A stretch of 49,688 nucleotides of DNA from an uncultured Bacteroides sp. (lineage in GTDB: Bacteria > Bacteroidota > Bacteroidia > Bacteroidales > Bacteroidaceae). The stretch is from the NCBI GenBank assembly GCA_902492205.1, contig CABUKU010000022.1, positions 1 through 49,688 on the forward strand. The letters are read 5' to 3'. This document shows positions 1 through 9,413 of the stretch, piece by piece. Within the stretch, counting starts at the first letter, position 1; each line of letters starts with the position of its first letter. A program made the position numbers and the translations under genes. The notes under the pieces were generated by a model that did no database searches, was not told the origin of the DNA, and was given only the letters and a program-made list of their open reading frames with translations.

Positions 1-66
1 GACAGTTGTCAATTAATAACTTGACAGCTGTCAAGTTATTAATTGACAACTGTCAAGTTATTTAAG
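1..66. repeat. 22-bp palindromic tandem array at the left edge
   Basis: Three consecutive 22-bp units, each starting GACARYTGTCAA, fill this stretch. Positions 1-27 are the exact reverse complement of positions 28-54, so bases 1-54 form a perfect palindrome centred at 27/28. The third unit runs into AAGTTATTTAAG. The array may continue to the left, outside the window. It could be an operator cluster or an intergenic hairpin repeat; the sequence does not say which. Confidence 0.8.
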
Positions 67-147
67 AATAAGCCCGAAAATGTTTAACCCATTTGTTAGG
101 AAGCCTTAATATTAATGAATAAACTCCTTAACTATCTTTACTTTTAT

Positions 148-155
148 TACTTTTG
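148..155 (+). promoter_or_regulatory. -7 promoter element for the DUF3810-mazG pair
   Basis: TACTTTTG fits the Bacteroides -7 consensus TAnnTTTG. It lies 16 bp before an ATG at 171. It makes the upstream TTG at 153 unlikely as the start, because transcription would begin after it. No clear -33 TTTG was found. Confidence 0.4.
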
Positions 156-170
156 TGCTCCAAAGAAAAA

Positions 171-1229
171 ATGATTCTTATGGCGAAAAAGAGAATTTTC
201 AGATATATTCTTTTAGGAGTTCTGTTACTTTTTGTTTGGATTGTGCGGCTATCACCCTCAATGGGTGAGTGGTATGCAAGAGAGATATACCCCGGTTTGG
301 CATTCAACCTGTCTTCACTTTCTTCGCTGTTTCCCTTTTCCGTGGGCGATTTGTTTATTTTCCTCAGTGTGGCAGGCATTATAGTCTATCCTTTCTATGG
401 ATGCTACAAACACCGGTCTTGGAAACGTACCGTGCTGCGCATGGCAGAATATCTGTTGTGGGTGTATGTGTGGTTTTACTTGGCATGGGGACTGAATTAC
501 TTCCGTAAAGACTTCTATGCCCGTACAGGTATAGAGCAAGTGGATTATACTCCCGAATCTTTCAAAACATTCCTGACTGGATATATCACGGAATTGAATA
601 ATTCCTATGTCCCGATGGACAGGATAAATAAGGATATAGTCCCTTCTGCGGTAAAAGAGGAGTATGGGAAGATATACGAAGATTTCGGATTGATTCGTCC
701 GCGTCCGCATACCCGGGTGAAAACCATGTTGTTTACTCCGTTTATTTCCAAAGTAGGAGTATCCGGCTATATGGGGCCTTTCTTTTGCGAGTTCAACTTG
801 AACGGTGATTTATTGCCTTCCCAATATGCTTCAACTTATGCACATGAGCTTGCACATATGCTGGGTGTGACGAGTGAGGCCGAAGCTAATCTGTATGCAT
901 TCATTGTATGCACTCGCTCCGATGAGCCGCAAATCCGTTTCAGCGGATACTTTTCTTTGATGCCTCATGTGTTGAGAAATGCCAATGGTTTGCTGGAGGA
1001 GGAAGAATATAAGCAGTTGGTTGCCTCCATCCGTCCCGAAATCCTTCGGCTTTATGAGGATAACCGTGCATATTGGAGCGAGAAATACAGCCCGTTTATC
1101 GGTGGTATTCAGGATGCTGTCTATGACTGGTATCTGAAAGGAAACAACATCGGTAGCGGAATGAAGAATTATTCGGAGGTGATTGGCTTGCTCATTTCTT
1201 TTGAATCATCTAACTTTGCAGGCAAGTAA
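171..1229 (+). CDS. DUF3810 family membrane protein with HExxH motif
   Basis: The N-terminal part has about three hydrophobic segments (roughly residues 10-30, 60-80 and 95-110). A soluble domain follows, with the zinc-peptidase-like motif HELAH near residues 225-229 and a downstream SEAEAN stretch that could give the third zinc ligand. This arrangement is characteristic of DUF3810, a Bacteroidetes family whose function I do not know; a membrane-bound metallopeptidase is plausible but inferred. The frame is open from a TTG at 153, but the -7 element at 148-155 favours ATG 171 or ATG 180. I chose 171 because an A-rich stretch precedes it. mazG follows after 12 bp, so the two are probably co-transcribed. 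Confidence 0.85.
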   Translation: MILMAKKRIFRYILLGVLLLFVWIVRLSPSMGEWYAREIYPGLAFNLSSLSSLFPFSVGDLFIFLSVAGIIVYPFYGCYKHRSWKRTVLRMAEYLLWVYVWFYLAWGLNYFRKDFYARTGIEQVDYTPESFKTFLTGYITELNNSYVPMDRINKDIVPSAVKEEYGKIYEDFGLIRPRPHTRVKTMLFTPFISKVGVSGYMGPFFCEFNLNGDLLPSQYASTYAHELAHMLGVTSEAEANLYAFIVCTRSDEPQIRFSGYFSLMPHVLRNANGLLEEEEYKQLVASIRPEILRLYEDNRAYWSEKYSPFIGGIQDAVYDWYLKGNNIGSGMKNYSEVIGLLISFESSNFAGK

Positions 1230-1241
1230 ACAAAACATACC

Positions 1242-2027
1242 ATGCATACAAGACAAGAACAAATGGAGGCCTTCGGTCGCTTCCTTGATATACTCGATGA
1301 ACTTCGTGTAAAATGCCCGTGGGATAAGAAACAAACTAATGAAAGTCTGCGTCCCAATACCATAGAAGAAGTTTATGAACTTTGTGATGCTATCATGAAA
1401 AGTGATAACAAGGAGATTTGTAAGGAACTGGGTGATGTGCTTCTTCACGTAGCCTTTTATGCAAAGATAGGTTCGGAAACCGATGCTTTCGATATGAAGG
1501 ATGTGTGCGATCGCCTTTGCGAAAAACTTATTTTCCGTCACCCTCATGTATTCGGAGAAGTGAAAGCCGACACGCCGGAAAAGGTTACAGAGAACTGGGA
1601 ACAGTTGAAGATGAAAGAGAAAGACGGCAACAAAACGGTGTTGAGCGGTGTTCCTTCATCGCTTCCCTCACTGATTAAAGCTTATCGCATACAGGACAAG
1701 GCACGGAACGTGGGCTTTGATTGGGAAGAAAAAGAGCAGGTCTGGGATAAAGTGAAAGAGGAGTTTGGTGAACTTCAGGCGGAGATAGCCAACATGGATA
1801 AGGATAAGGCGGAAGCCGAGTTCGGAGATTTATTCTTCAGCATCATCAATGCTGCCCGCTTGTATGGTATCAATCCCGATAATGCCCTTGAACGTACTAA
1901 TCAGAAGTTTACCCGCAGATTTAATTATCTGGAAGAACATACCATTAAACAAGGGCGGAATTTGAAGGATATGACACTCGAAGAAATGGATGCCATTTGG
2001 AATGAAGCCAAGAAAAAAGGATTATAA
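1242..2027 (+). CDS. mazG: Nucleoside triphosphate pyrophosphohydrolase MazG
   Basis: MazG hydrolyses NTPs and dNTPs to the monophosphate plus pyrophosphate, acting as a cytoplasmic house-cleaning enzyme. Two MazG folds are visible in the 261 residues. The first has EEVYEL followed by KELGDVLLHV, and the second has EEFGEL followed by AEFGDLFF; these supply the paired E-x-x-E and E/D magnesium ligands typical of the family. The opening stretch around CPWDKKQTNESLRP and the total length match E. coli-type MazG. It lies 12 bp after the DUF3810 gene and ends just before a bidirectional terminator shared with the convergent PUL operon. Confidence 0.95.
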   Translation: MHTRQEQMEAFGRFLDILDELRVKCPWDKKQTNESLRPNTIEEVYELCDAIMKSDNKEICKELGDVLLHVAFYAKIGSETDAFDMKDVCDRLCEKLIFRHPHVFGEVKADTPEKVTENWEQLKMKEKDGNKTVLSGVPSSLPSLIKAYRIQDKARNVGFDWEEKEQVWDKVKEEFGELQAEIANMDKDKAEAEFGDLFFSIINAARLYGINPDNALERTNQKFTRRFNYLEEHTIKQGRNLKDMTLEEMDAIWNEAKKKGL

Positions 2028-2033
2028 ATGATG

Positions 2034-2066
2034 AAAGCCATCGCTGATCACTCGGCAATGGCTTTT
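2034..2066. terminator. Bidirectional terminator between mazG and the PUL
   Basis: AAAGCCATCGC and GGCAATGGCTTTT form a stem with a small loop, flanked by A/T-rich tracts on both sides. It sits between the convergent 3' ends of mazG and the GH127-type gene and can serve both. Confidence 0.75.
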
Positions 2067-2077
2067 CTTTGCTAACT

Positions 2078-4018
2078 TTAAAATGCTGCTTGTCTCAGCA
2101 CTGTTTTACCAATTGGTATCAACTCCACATATTCCTCTGTGTTTGTGTCAGAGTTCAGTAAGCGAACTTTAATCTTTCCGTTTTTATAAGTTGCCGCGTT
2201 GTCGTCTATATACTGGTAACGTGTATTGTTGAGCGGCTCATATAGGTAATCTTTGAAATGCTTTGCATATTCCCGTCCCTCTATTTCTTTTGCTTTGATG
2301 GGGTATGCAAAGAATTGTGCTCCATAAGCAAAATATTTTTCTCCTTTTATTCCTTTGCAAACACGTACTTGGGTATCAAAAGAAAGCGAGAATTCTTCTT
2401 TGGTGTTGAACTTACGTTCTATAATCAAGTAATCACCTTCTATTTGATAGGGAGTGCTGCAATCAATTCCCGTAGCCCATTGCGGCTTGCGTATCTTTAA
2501 CTTTACTTTCATGGGTTGAGGCAAGGAAATACGGAAACAGAACCGATTCTTTTGCGGGTACTCCGTAACCGTTTCAATATGAATGTCCTTGCCGCCTATT
2601 TTTGTATCTAAAACACATGGCATTAACAAGTTGGTAACCAATGCCTGCTCTTTGTCGAGCATCCACGCATATTGCAGAAAGTAAGGAGTGATTCTTCCGG
2701 CATTTGGTGCACAACACACAGCCACATCCTGATGAACAGGGGAGTATTTGTAACGTGTTTGTTTTCTGTCCGGTTCTGCATCCCCGTTTCTTGTGCCTGT
2801 CATTTCATACGAGTTATCTGTTTTCAGGTAAGCAATACAGGAATGATGCGGGTGACGCGCACCTTGTGCCGCATTATAAAAGATATTTTCTATTGTTTCC
2901 GCAAATCCGGTTGTTCCTGTACGCTGTAAAAGCACATTGTAACTGTCCATCAATTCATGCAGGGAACAATATTCATATCCTGTATGCGTGGCATCGGCAA
3001 TTCTTTGGGCAATCCATTCGTCTCCTATCGCTCCTCCGGTGGCTGTGGTGGTGGTATGGATCTTTCCGATGTATTTTTGCAAGGCTTCCTTTATTTGTTT
3101 GTCTTTGGAAACACTTGCAGCTACAATGAGTGAGCGTAAATGCTCGTAAGTATGCACCGCATGGCAATTCAGCTTATAATTCTTGTCGAGGATGTTTCCC
3201 AGTTGGGCATCCTGTTCCCAAGAGAAATAAGAAGAGTAGTCCATATATAGGAATAAGGCATAATCCAGATATTTCTTATTCCCGGTTAGTTGATACATGC
3301 GGTCCAGTACATCGGTAAAGGTGAGTCCATGCGCTACTCCTCCATTATAATTCTTTCCCGTATCAAAGGGGTGGGAAGCATTGATAGGGTAGTTTGTCAT
3401 TACATTGTCTACAGCGCGTACTAATGCTTTCCATACTCGTTGGTCATTGGTAAATTCATAATAACCGAGCAATCCCCGGTATAATGAAGTTTTCGCCCAT
3501 AGTTCTCCATTCTCGCCCTTGAAGTTGTAACGTAATTCAGGGGTGTAAATGCCTATATAACCATCTGCATCCTGCGTGCTGAGAATGTGGTCGACATGCT
3601 TTTTTACACGGGCGATGCATTCTTTGTCGTTCAATAGAAAAGCATTGCGTATGTATCCGTCCCACCAATTGGATTGTGATTCGGAATTCCACCATTTATA
3701 TTGCTCGTCTCCCTCGGCATCACCTTCCTTATGATTGCCGAGATCTTTCAATACACTGTTTTTATGTAATCGTCCGCTACCATAAATAGGATCATTAATG
3801 AGGTCGGGCACTAATTTATCCAGATGACCGACAAAACCTTCCAAGTCTTTTTGCATTTGCTCTTTCATCCATCCTATAGGTTTAATGGAGCCAAAAGGTA
3901 AACAGGTGAATTTTGGTTTGGGATTCATTTGTTCGATTCCCGCAACGAGGTTATCTTTTGTTTGAGCCCTTGTTGTCATGGCAAACAGACAGATTGCTAT
4001 TATCCAACTTATCTTCAT
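2078..4018 (-). CDS. GH127-type (DUF1680) beta-L-arabinofuranosidase-like glycoside hydrolase
   Basis: This 646-residue secreted protein starts with a signal peptide (about residues 1-19, cut near TRAQ) and has the all-alpha DUF1680 core. The zinc-thiolate site known from family GH127 can be read: E349-Y-C351 in EYCSLHE and the Cys pair at 435-436 in CCAPNAGR, matching the Glu/Cys3 site whose terminal cysteine is the nucleophile in Bifidobacterium HypBA1. Known relatives remove beta-L-arabinofuranose, but many DUF1680 proteins (including GH146) have other or unknown targets, so the substrate is open. It is the last gene of the PUL run, 5 bp after the UroD-like gene, and ends at the terminator shared with mazG. 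Confidence 0.85.
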   Translation of the reverse strand: MKISWIIAICLFAMTTRAQTKDNLVAGIEQMNPKPKFTCLPFGSIKPIGWMKEQMQKDLEGFVGHLDKLVPDLINDPIYGSGRLHKNSVLKDLGNHKEGDAEGDEQYKWWNSESQSNWWDGYIRNAFLLNDKECIARVKKHVDHILSTQDADGYIGIYTPELRYNFKGENGELWAKTSLYRGLLGYYEFTNDQRVWKALVRAVDNVMTNYPINASHPFDTGKNYNGGVAHGLTFTDVLDRMYQLTGNKKYLDYALFLYMDYSSYFSWEQDAQLGNILDKNYKLNCHAVHTYEHLRSLIVAASVSKDKQIKEALQKYIGKIHTTTTATGGAIGDEWIAQRIADATHTGYEYCSLHELMDSYNVLLQRTGTTGFAETIENIFYNAAQGARHPHHSCIAYLKTDNSYEMTGTRNGDAEPDRKQTRYKYSPVHQDVAVCCAPNAGRITPYFLQYAWMLDKEQALVTNLLMPCVLDTKIGGKDIHIETVTEYPQKNRFCFRISLPQPMKVKLKIRKPQWATGIDCSTPYQIEGDYLIIERKFNTKEEFSLSFDTQVRVCKGIKGEKYFAYGAQFFAYPIKAKEIEGREYAKHFKDYLYEPLNNTRYQYIDDNAATYKNGKIKVRLLNSDTNTEEYVELIPIGKTVLRQAAF

Positions 4019-4023
4019 TCTTT

Positions 4024-5028
4024 TTATCTTGATATTTCACGTAAATATTGCATACTCTCTACCGGTGTGCAGCGAGGAATTTCACATCCTCCCATCATAA
4101 TCCAGTTTTCTAACGGGACACTTGTTTTTATTTCGTCGTATTTTGCTTTAATCAACTCTTTGCTTCCATCCATTATTACGGTTACGGGATCTAAATTACC
4201 GCAGACCATAACACCGTCTCCCATTGCTTTGTGTGCTTCGGCAATATCAACCATCCAGTCTACGTCCAGAATGTCTACATCGGTTTCTGTCAACGAAGGT
4301 AGAATATGTGTAATGTTACCGCAAATATGCAGTTTGACTATGGCTCCGTTATCGTGGATAAATTTAAACAATTCTTTGTGAAGCGGCAAACAAAACTCAT
4401 CATACATTTCTTGGGAGATTTGTGAACATACCGCATCGCCTACACCTATGATATTTGCACCTGCCTTGATTTGTGCCAATGCAAAGTTTTTAGCCATTTG
4501 CAAACACTTTTGTTGAAGGGCTTGTACCATATCTGGTTCCATTACCATGTCCATTAATATTTCCGATACACCGGCAAGATCGGCAGCTTCTGCAAGTGGG
4601 CCCTCTACCCACCCGATAATAGGAAAAGGTTCTCCCAACTTTTCACGGAATAGTTTCACTCCATTGATTCTATCCAATGTGCGTTCGCAGCTATATACAT
4701 CGGGAATAGTGAGGTTCTCTACATCTTCCATAGAAGAAATGAACTTTTCTCCTTTGGGAGAACTGTCGCCGTCAAATGTAATTTTGGCTCCGAAAGCAGA
4801 TGTTTCACGATAAGGATCTGAGATGACACTTACAGCATCATGGTCATACATTTCGAGTAACTTTAGATTCGATTCAACCAAAATGCGATGATCTTGCATA
4901 AATTCTGTGTAGGTTTTACCATATAGGGTAGCTGCGTGCATCATCAAAATGGGGTGGAAATATACTCGTCCGTCATTTGTTTTGGGAGTTCTGAGCATCT
5001 CATGTGTTCTTTCTAATTTAGCATTCAT
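4024..5028 (-). CDS. UroD-family corrinoid/cobamide methyltransferase (first paralogue)
   Basis: This 334-residue protein has the uroporphyrinogen decarboxylase TIM-barrel fold. Instead of haem-pathway residues it shows the zinc motif of MtaA/MtbA-type methyltransferases: H234-x-C236 in LHICGN and C315 in MGGCEIPRC. The segment VCGNLDPV is typical of these proteins. Such enzymes move methyl groups between a substrate or thiol and a corrinoid protein in the cytoplasm. No signal peptide is present. It lies between the MFS transporter and the GH127-type enzyme in the PUL, several genes away from the other methyl-transfer genes. True HemE is unlikely given the motif and the context. Methyl donor and acceptor are unknown. 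Confidence 0.82.
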   Translation of the reverse strand: MNAKLERTHEMLRTPKTNDGRVYFHPILMMHAATLYGKTYTEFMQDHRILVESNLKLLEMYDHDAVSVISDPYRETSAFGAKITFDGDSSPKGEKFISSMEDVENLTIPDVYSCERTLDRINGVKLFREKLGEPFPIIGWVEGPLAEAADLAGVSEILMDMVMEPDMVQALQQKCLQMAKNFALAQIKAGANIIGVGDAVCSQISQEMYDEFCLPLHKELFKFIHDNGAIVKLHICGNITHILPSLTETDVDILDVDWMVDIAEAHKAMGDGVMVCGNLDPVTVIMDGSKELIKAKYDEIKTSVPLENWIMMGGCEIPRCTPVESMQYLREISR

Positions 5029-5054
5029 ATCTGATTCTGTTTAAAAGTTTATAA

Positions 5055-6377
5055 TTATTCGGCAGACTGTTTTACTCTGGAGCCAAACAGGGCATAGTAT
5101 AAAATATAGATTTCTCCTATAACGACAATAAACCATGTCCATCTCCATATTCCACCCAAAGCGTCGGCAAACATGCCTTGAAAAAGGGGTAACAAAGCTC
5201 CTCCGATTACACCGATCATGAATACACCGGAAGCTATGGATGTATACTTACCGAGTTTATTTACCGATAGCGTGAAGATAGAACCCCACATTACGGAATG
5301 GAAGAATCCTACTGTTACCAATAACCAAGGATTATCTGTGGCAATAGCGGCAAGAGTTGATAATGCAGCGAATATGGCTGCAACAGTGAGCTGGATTCTT
5401 GGTGAAATATTGCTCAAAGAGCTTGAAATTAAACGGCCTATTAACATACCTCCCCAATAGAGAGTTGCCATTAATGCCGGAATAGCGAAGTTTATTCCTC
5501 CGATAGTGAGAGAATCCATACCGAAGAATAGGAATTGCCTTCCTGCTTTTTCCAGTTCGATAGCATAAAGATTGATATTGGCTCCTACGCATACTTCAAT
5601 GCCGACGTAGAAGAAGATAGCAATAACTCCTAAAGTGAGGTGGCTAAATGACCAGACGGATCTTGTTAACTTCTCGCCGGAGTCGGCTTTTGTTCCTTCA
5701 ATATCCGGAAGCCTCATTTGTGCCACTACCAAAGTAACGATAACAAATACTGCCATTAATCCTAAAAAGGAGACTTGAATCTGGCTGATGTTTACTTCTT
5801 CCATTGATAGTCCGCCGAAGACAATACCTGTAACAAAGAATGGAGCTAATGTGGTTCCGACCGAATTTGCCGAACCTCCGATATTCAGTCTTTGAACAGC
5901 CTGAGTGCCTTTTACGTTACATGCTGTAAGATAGGGGTTGATAACTACTTGCAGAATTGTTGCTGCTGCTCCTACTACATAAGAGCCAATCAGGAATATA
6001 ACATATCCCCAAGGAATAATGGCTGAAGCCACCCGGAAGTGTGACTCTGGAAATTCAATAGTGTATATAGATGATAACCAAAAGATTCCTAATCCGGCAA
6101 TCAAGATAATCAATGCCTGTATCAATGTTCTTTTGTAACCATATTTAGTTACCCATGATGAACCTATCCCTCCTGTAAGCGGATAAGCCATGAACCATGC
6201 AAAGGAGATTAATGTGGCAAATGTGTTTTTAAGTTCACCTGCATTGTTTAGAAACACGGCTTTTAGTGGACCTTGAAACTGTCCGTTAGCTGTTGTCAGG
6301 AAACCAACAAAGAAGAACAAAACCACCAATGTGATGAATGGTGCCAAGTAATTGACTTGTTTTTGTTGTTGTATCAT
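5055..6377 (-). CDS. MFS sugar transporter (FucP/GlcP-like)
   Basis: The 440 residues contain about 12 hydrophobic segments, with the early FVGFLTTANGQFQGPLK region and a GGSANSVGTTLAPFF helix resembling the FHS (fucose/glucose:H+ symporter) group. It should bring monosaccharides or small glycosides across the inner membrane after periplasmic cleavage. It sits 18 bp after the GH3 gene and 26 bp before the first UroD-like gene, so it belongs to the PUL unit. An unusual cargo such as a methylated sugar is possible given the neighbours but is not visible in the protein. Confidence 0.88.
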   Translation of the reverse strand: MIQQQKQVNYLAPFITLVVLFFFVGFLTTANGQFQGPLKAVFLNNAGELKNTFATLISFAWFMAYPLTGGIGSSWVTKYGYKRTLIQALIILIAGLGIFWLSSIYTIEFPESHFRVASAIIPWGYVIFLIGSYVVGAAATILQVVINPYLTACNVKGTQAVQRLNIGGSANSVGTTLAPFFVTGIVFGGLSMEEVNISQIQVSFLGLMAVFVIVTLVVAQMRLPDIEGTKADSGEKLTRSVWSFSHLTLGVIAIFFYVGIEVCVGANINLYAIELEKAGRQFLFFGMDSLTIGGINFAIPALMATLYWGGMLIGRLISSSLSNISPRIQLTVAAIFAALSTLAAIATDNPWLLVTVGFFHSVMWGSIFTLSVNKLGKYTSIASGVFMIGVIGGALLPLFQGMFADALGGIWRWTWFIVVIGEIYILYYALFGSRVKQSAE

Positions 6378-6395
6378 ATTTTTGGATAATAACTG

Positions 6396-8687
6396 TTATT
6401 CGACTAAAGTAAATTTGGCAGATTTGAGTTGTGTGCTGTTACAACCGATCATTACTTCAAATTCTCCGGGCTCGCAAACATAATTCAAATCATAGTTATA
6501 AAACTTCAGGAGGTCGGAAGTGATAGTAAAGTTAACAGTTACAGACTCACCTGCTTTCACGAATACCTTTTGGAAGCCTTTCAGTTCTTTGAGTGGGCGG
6601 ATAATGCTGGCTGCCATATCGCGAATATAGAGTTGCACTACTTCGTAACCATCTCTTGTTCCGCTGTTATTAATTGTGACAGTAGCGGTTAACTCACCGT
6701 TTTCAGTCATAGAGTTTGTATTCAGTTTCACGTCACTGTAATCGAAAGTTGTATAGCTTAAACCGAAACCGAATGGGAACAAGGGATCGTTTGATACATC
6801 CAAATATCCACTACGGAACTTCTGGAACCATTTATCCATTGGCTTTCCTGTATTTTTGCAATTATAGTAGATAGGAATCTGACCTACATTCTGCGGCCAA
6901 GTAGAAGTTAGTTTGCCACTTGGATTGACATCGCCAAACAGCACGTCACCAACAGCATAGGCTGTCTCCGTACCTCCGAACCAAACATTAAGAATTGCGG
7001 GTAAGTTTTCTTTTTCCCAATTGATAGTTAATGGACGGCCTGTAAAGAGAACTAAAACTATCGGCTTACCGGTTTTTACCAGTGCCTTTAATAATTCTTG
7101 TTGAGGCTTGGGCAAATCAAGGTTGGAACGACTGCTAGATTCTCCGCTCATTTCTGTTGATTCACCTAATGTGGCTATAATAACGTCTGCTTTATTGGCT
7201 GCCTCAAGTGCTTCTGCCAAGATTTCTTCATCTGAACGGTTATCTTTTTCAAATTCTTTTCCAAAATAAACTCGCTGTGCATATTCTTCACTTTCGAATG
7301 GTTGGCATCCTCTTGCATAGATGATGTTCGCTTTTCCACCCGATACTTCTTTCAATCCTTCAACTATGGTTGCTGCGCGATTCATATTATGTGGATAGAA
7401 CCAAGGACCTAGCATCATAGGACGGTTGTTTCCGTGAGGTCCTATCACAGCGATAGTACCCTGTTTTTTTAAAGGCAACAGATTGTTTTCATTTTTAAGT
7501 AAAACAAAACTTTCATTGGCTGCTTGACGGGCTTTTGCACGGTGTTCTTTAGTAAAGAACTCCTTTGCAGGACGTGTAACATCACAATATTTGTAGGGAT
7601 CATCAAATAATCCGAGTTTATATTTAGCTTCCAGCACACGTCGGCATGCTTTGTCTATAACTTCCATTGAGACTTTACCGGTTTTAACAGCTTCGGGCAG
7701 CATGTAGTGGTAAGCATATGCTTCCATATCTATGTCCGTACCTGCTTTGAGAGCACGGATGGTTGTTGAAACCGGATCACCAATACCATGACGTACTAAA
7801 TCGTTAATAGAGGCGTAGTCTGTTAACACCAACCCTTTAAATCCCCATTGTTTGCGTAATACATCATCAAGCAGCCATTTATTTGCAGTGGCAGGGATAT
7901 TGTCAACTTCATTGAATGAAGACATAACAGTGGCTACACCTGCATCTACGGCTGCCTGATATGGATAGAAATAATCGTTATACATGCGTAGGCGGCTCAT
8001 ATCAACGGTACTGTAATCACGTCCGGCATCGGGAGCTCCGTAGAGCGCGAAATGTTTTACACAAGCCAATATCTGAGTATTGTCTTTAAATCCGGGCTTT
8101 CCCTGATAGCCTTGAACCATTGCTTTTGCAACGGCTCCACCTAAGAATGGATCTTCTCCGGCACCTTCAACAATCCGTCCCCAGCGTGGATCTCTTGTTA
8201 TGTCTACCATTGGGCTGAATGTCCAGCATACTCCGTCGGCACTTGCTTCAATGGCTGCTGTGCGGGCCATTGTTTCTATCGTGGACATATTCCAGGTAGA
8301 TGCCATTGCTAAAGGTACCGGGAAAGCAGTTTCATATCCGTGGATAACATCCATTCCAAACAGGAGTGGAATTTTTAATCTGCTTTGTTTTACTGCAATT
8401 TCTTGTAAAGCTCTTACTTTCTCAACACCTTTTGCATTGAGCATAGAACCAACGTTACCACTTTTTATTTGTTGGGCGGTTTTGTTACCGTCACTTGATA
8501 ATTCACCTGATACTACATCACCTCCTGAGATTTGATGCATTTGGCCGATCTTTTCTTCCAAAGTCATTTTACTCATCAGGTTTGTAATAAACTTATCCAT
8601 CTTGGCATCTGTTTTCTCTGACTTAGGAGCTTGCGCGAATGCTCCAACAGATAATATTAAGAGTGTGGAAATAAATAGTTTTTTCAT
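6396..8687 (-). CDS. bglX: Glycoside hydrolase family 3 beta-glucosidase (BglX-like)
   Basis: The 763-residue protein starts with a signal peptide (residues 1-19, cut after AFA). It has the two GH3 domains and a C-terminal fibronectin-like domain, the same length and order as E. coli periplasmic BglX. The nucleophile is D290 in LVLTDYASI, and substrate-binding motifs DPRWGR (166-171) and KHFALYGA (from 211) are intact. It would remove non-reducing beta-linked glucose from oligosaccharides or glycosides in the periplasm. It lies between the reactivase-like gene and the MFS gene with gaps of 12 and 18 bp. The exact linkage and aglycone preference cannot be read. Confidence 0.92.
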   Translation of the reverse strand: MKKLFISTLLILSVGAFAQAPKSEKTDAKMDKFITNLMSKMTLEEKIGQMHQISGGDVVSGELSSDGNKTAQQIKSGNVGSMLNAKGVEKVRALQEIAVKQSRLKIPLLFGMDVIHGYETAFPVPLAMASTWNMSTIETMARTAAIEASADGVCWTFSPMVDITRDPRWGRIVEGAGEDPFLGGAVAKAMVQGYQGKPGFKDNTQILACVKHFALYGAPDAGRDYSTVDMSRLRMYNDYFYPYQAAVDAGVATVMSSFNEVDNIPATANKWLLDDVLRKQWGFKGLVLTDYASINDLVRHGIGDPVSTTIRALKAGTDIDMEAYAYHYMLPEAVKTGKVSMEVIDKACRRVLEAKYKLGLFDDPYKYCDVTRPAKEFFTKEHRAKARQAANESFVLLKNENNLLPLKKQGTIAVIGPHGNNRPMMLGPWFYPHNMNRAATIVEGLKEVSGGKANIIYARGCQPFESEEYAQRVYFGKEFEKDNRSDEEILAEALEAANKADVIIATLGESTEMSGESSSRSNLDLPKPQQELLKALVKTGKPIVLVLFTGRPLTINWEKENLPAILNVWFGGTETAYAVGDVLFGDVNPSGKLTSTWPQNVGQIPIYYNCKNTGKPMDKWFQKFRSGYLDVSNDPLFPFGFGLSYTTFDYSDVKLNTNSMTENGELTATVTINNSGTRDGYEVVQLYIRDMAASIIRPLKELKGFQKVFVKAGESVTVNFTITSDLLKFYNYDLNYVCEPGEFEVMIGCNSTQLKSAKFTLVE

Positions 8688-8699
8688 GATATTAAAAGT

Positions 8700-9398
8700 T
8701 CAATTTGATTGATGTTTCTTTTTGTTTTTTATACAGGAGGACATTTTACAAATATCACAGCCGTAAGGTCTCTTTTTTATATTTTTTCCGATGGCAACGA
8801 TCCCGCTAACCGATTTTACAGGGAGCATGAGGCATGATTCTGTTAATTGAATGCCGGTTGTGTCTTTCGGGAAAAGTTGGAATAATAGCTTTTGTTCGGA
8901 TAATACCCAATCACAATATCCGGGACTATAGTTGTTACTGATGTGCAAATCTTGTTCTGAAGCTTTTTGCTCAATTTGTTTCATTAGTTTTGAAACTGCG
9001 GCTTCAGCTAGTACAGAACCTATAGCATCTGTGATAAAGACACGCAGCATGTCATCTTTTTCTTTTAATTGCTTACAATATAGGTCAAATTCTTTTCCGA
9101 TAGTGACTGTGAATATGGCATAACATTCCGCACCTTTCATAGCATGAGTAATAATACGTCCGGGATTGAATTGTATATTCTCCAGATGAAGTTGTTCCAA
9201 TCCTATAGTCTCTCCTGTTACAAGAACATAACCATAATGAGGAGTAATCCTTTCATTTAGTTCATGTAGGGTTTCATGAATGATCTGCATTACATTATCA
9301 TCCGGAATATGAGAACCATATCCCATTAATGTATATATTTCCTGCATATCTAATGGGAGATCGGCTAATGTACAATCGAAGAATTTGACTTTTTTCAT
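8700..9398 (-). CDS. Stand-alone MetH-activation-domain-like corrinoid reactivase
   Basis: The 232 residues resemble the SAM-binding activation domain of B12-dependent methionine synthase (MetH) without the rest of MetH. The segment SPGYCDW (158-164), followed by LLFQLFP and LMLPVKSVSGI, corresponds to the activation-domain core that binds SAM. The C-terminus adds C214-x2-C217-x4-C222, which is not part of MetH and could bind a metal or a small cluster. Proteins of this type are found beside corrinoid methyltransferase genes and are thought to rescue oxidised cob(II)alamin by reductive methylation. The gene is 15 bp from the second UroD-like gene and 12 bp from GH3. Confidence 0.8.
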   Translation of the reverse strand: MKKVKFFDCTLADLPLDMQEIYTLMGYGSHIPDDNVMQIIHETLHELNERITPHYGYVLVTGETIGLEQLHLENIQFNPGRIITHAMKGAECYAIFTVTIGKEFDLYCKQLKEKDDMLRVFITDAIGSVLAEAAVSKLMKQIEQKASEQDLHISNNYSPGYCDWVLSEQKLLFQLFPKDTTGIQLTESCLMLPVKSVSGIVAIGKNIKKRPYGCDICKMSSCIKNKKKHQSN

Positions 9399-9413
9399 GT
9401 TATTAAAAGTTAG

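Noticed and set aside
1..66. CRISPR or intrinsic terminator at the left edge
   Set aside because: The units are palindromic without spacers, and there is no T-run directly after a stem.
315..710. Minus-strand 131-codon ORF inside the DUF3810 gene
   Set aside because: It is antisense to a gene with clear family motifs and has no recognisable domain.
4024..5028. HemE (uroporphyrinogen decarboxylase) in haem synthesis
   Set aside because: The H-x-C...C zinc site and the corrinoid gene context fit MtaA-type methyltransferases better; no other haem gene is nearby.
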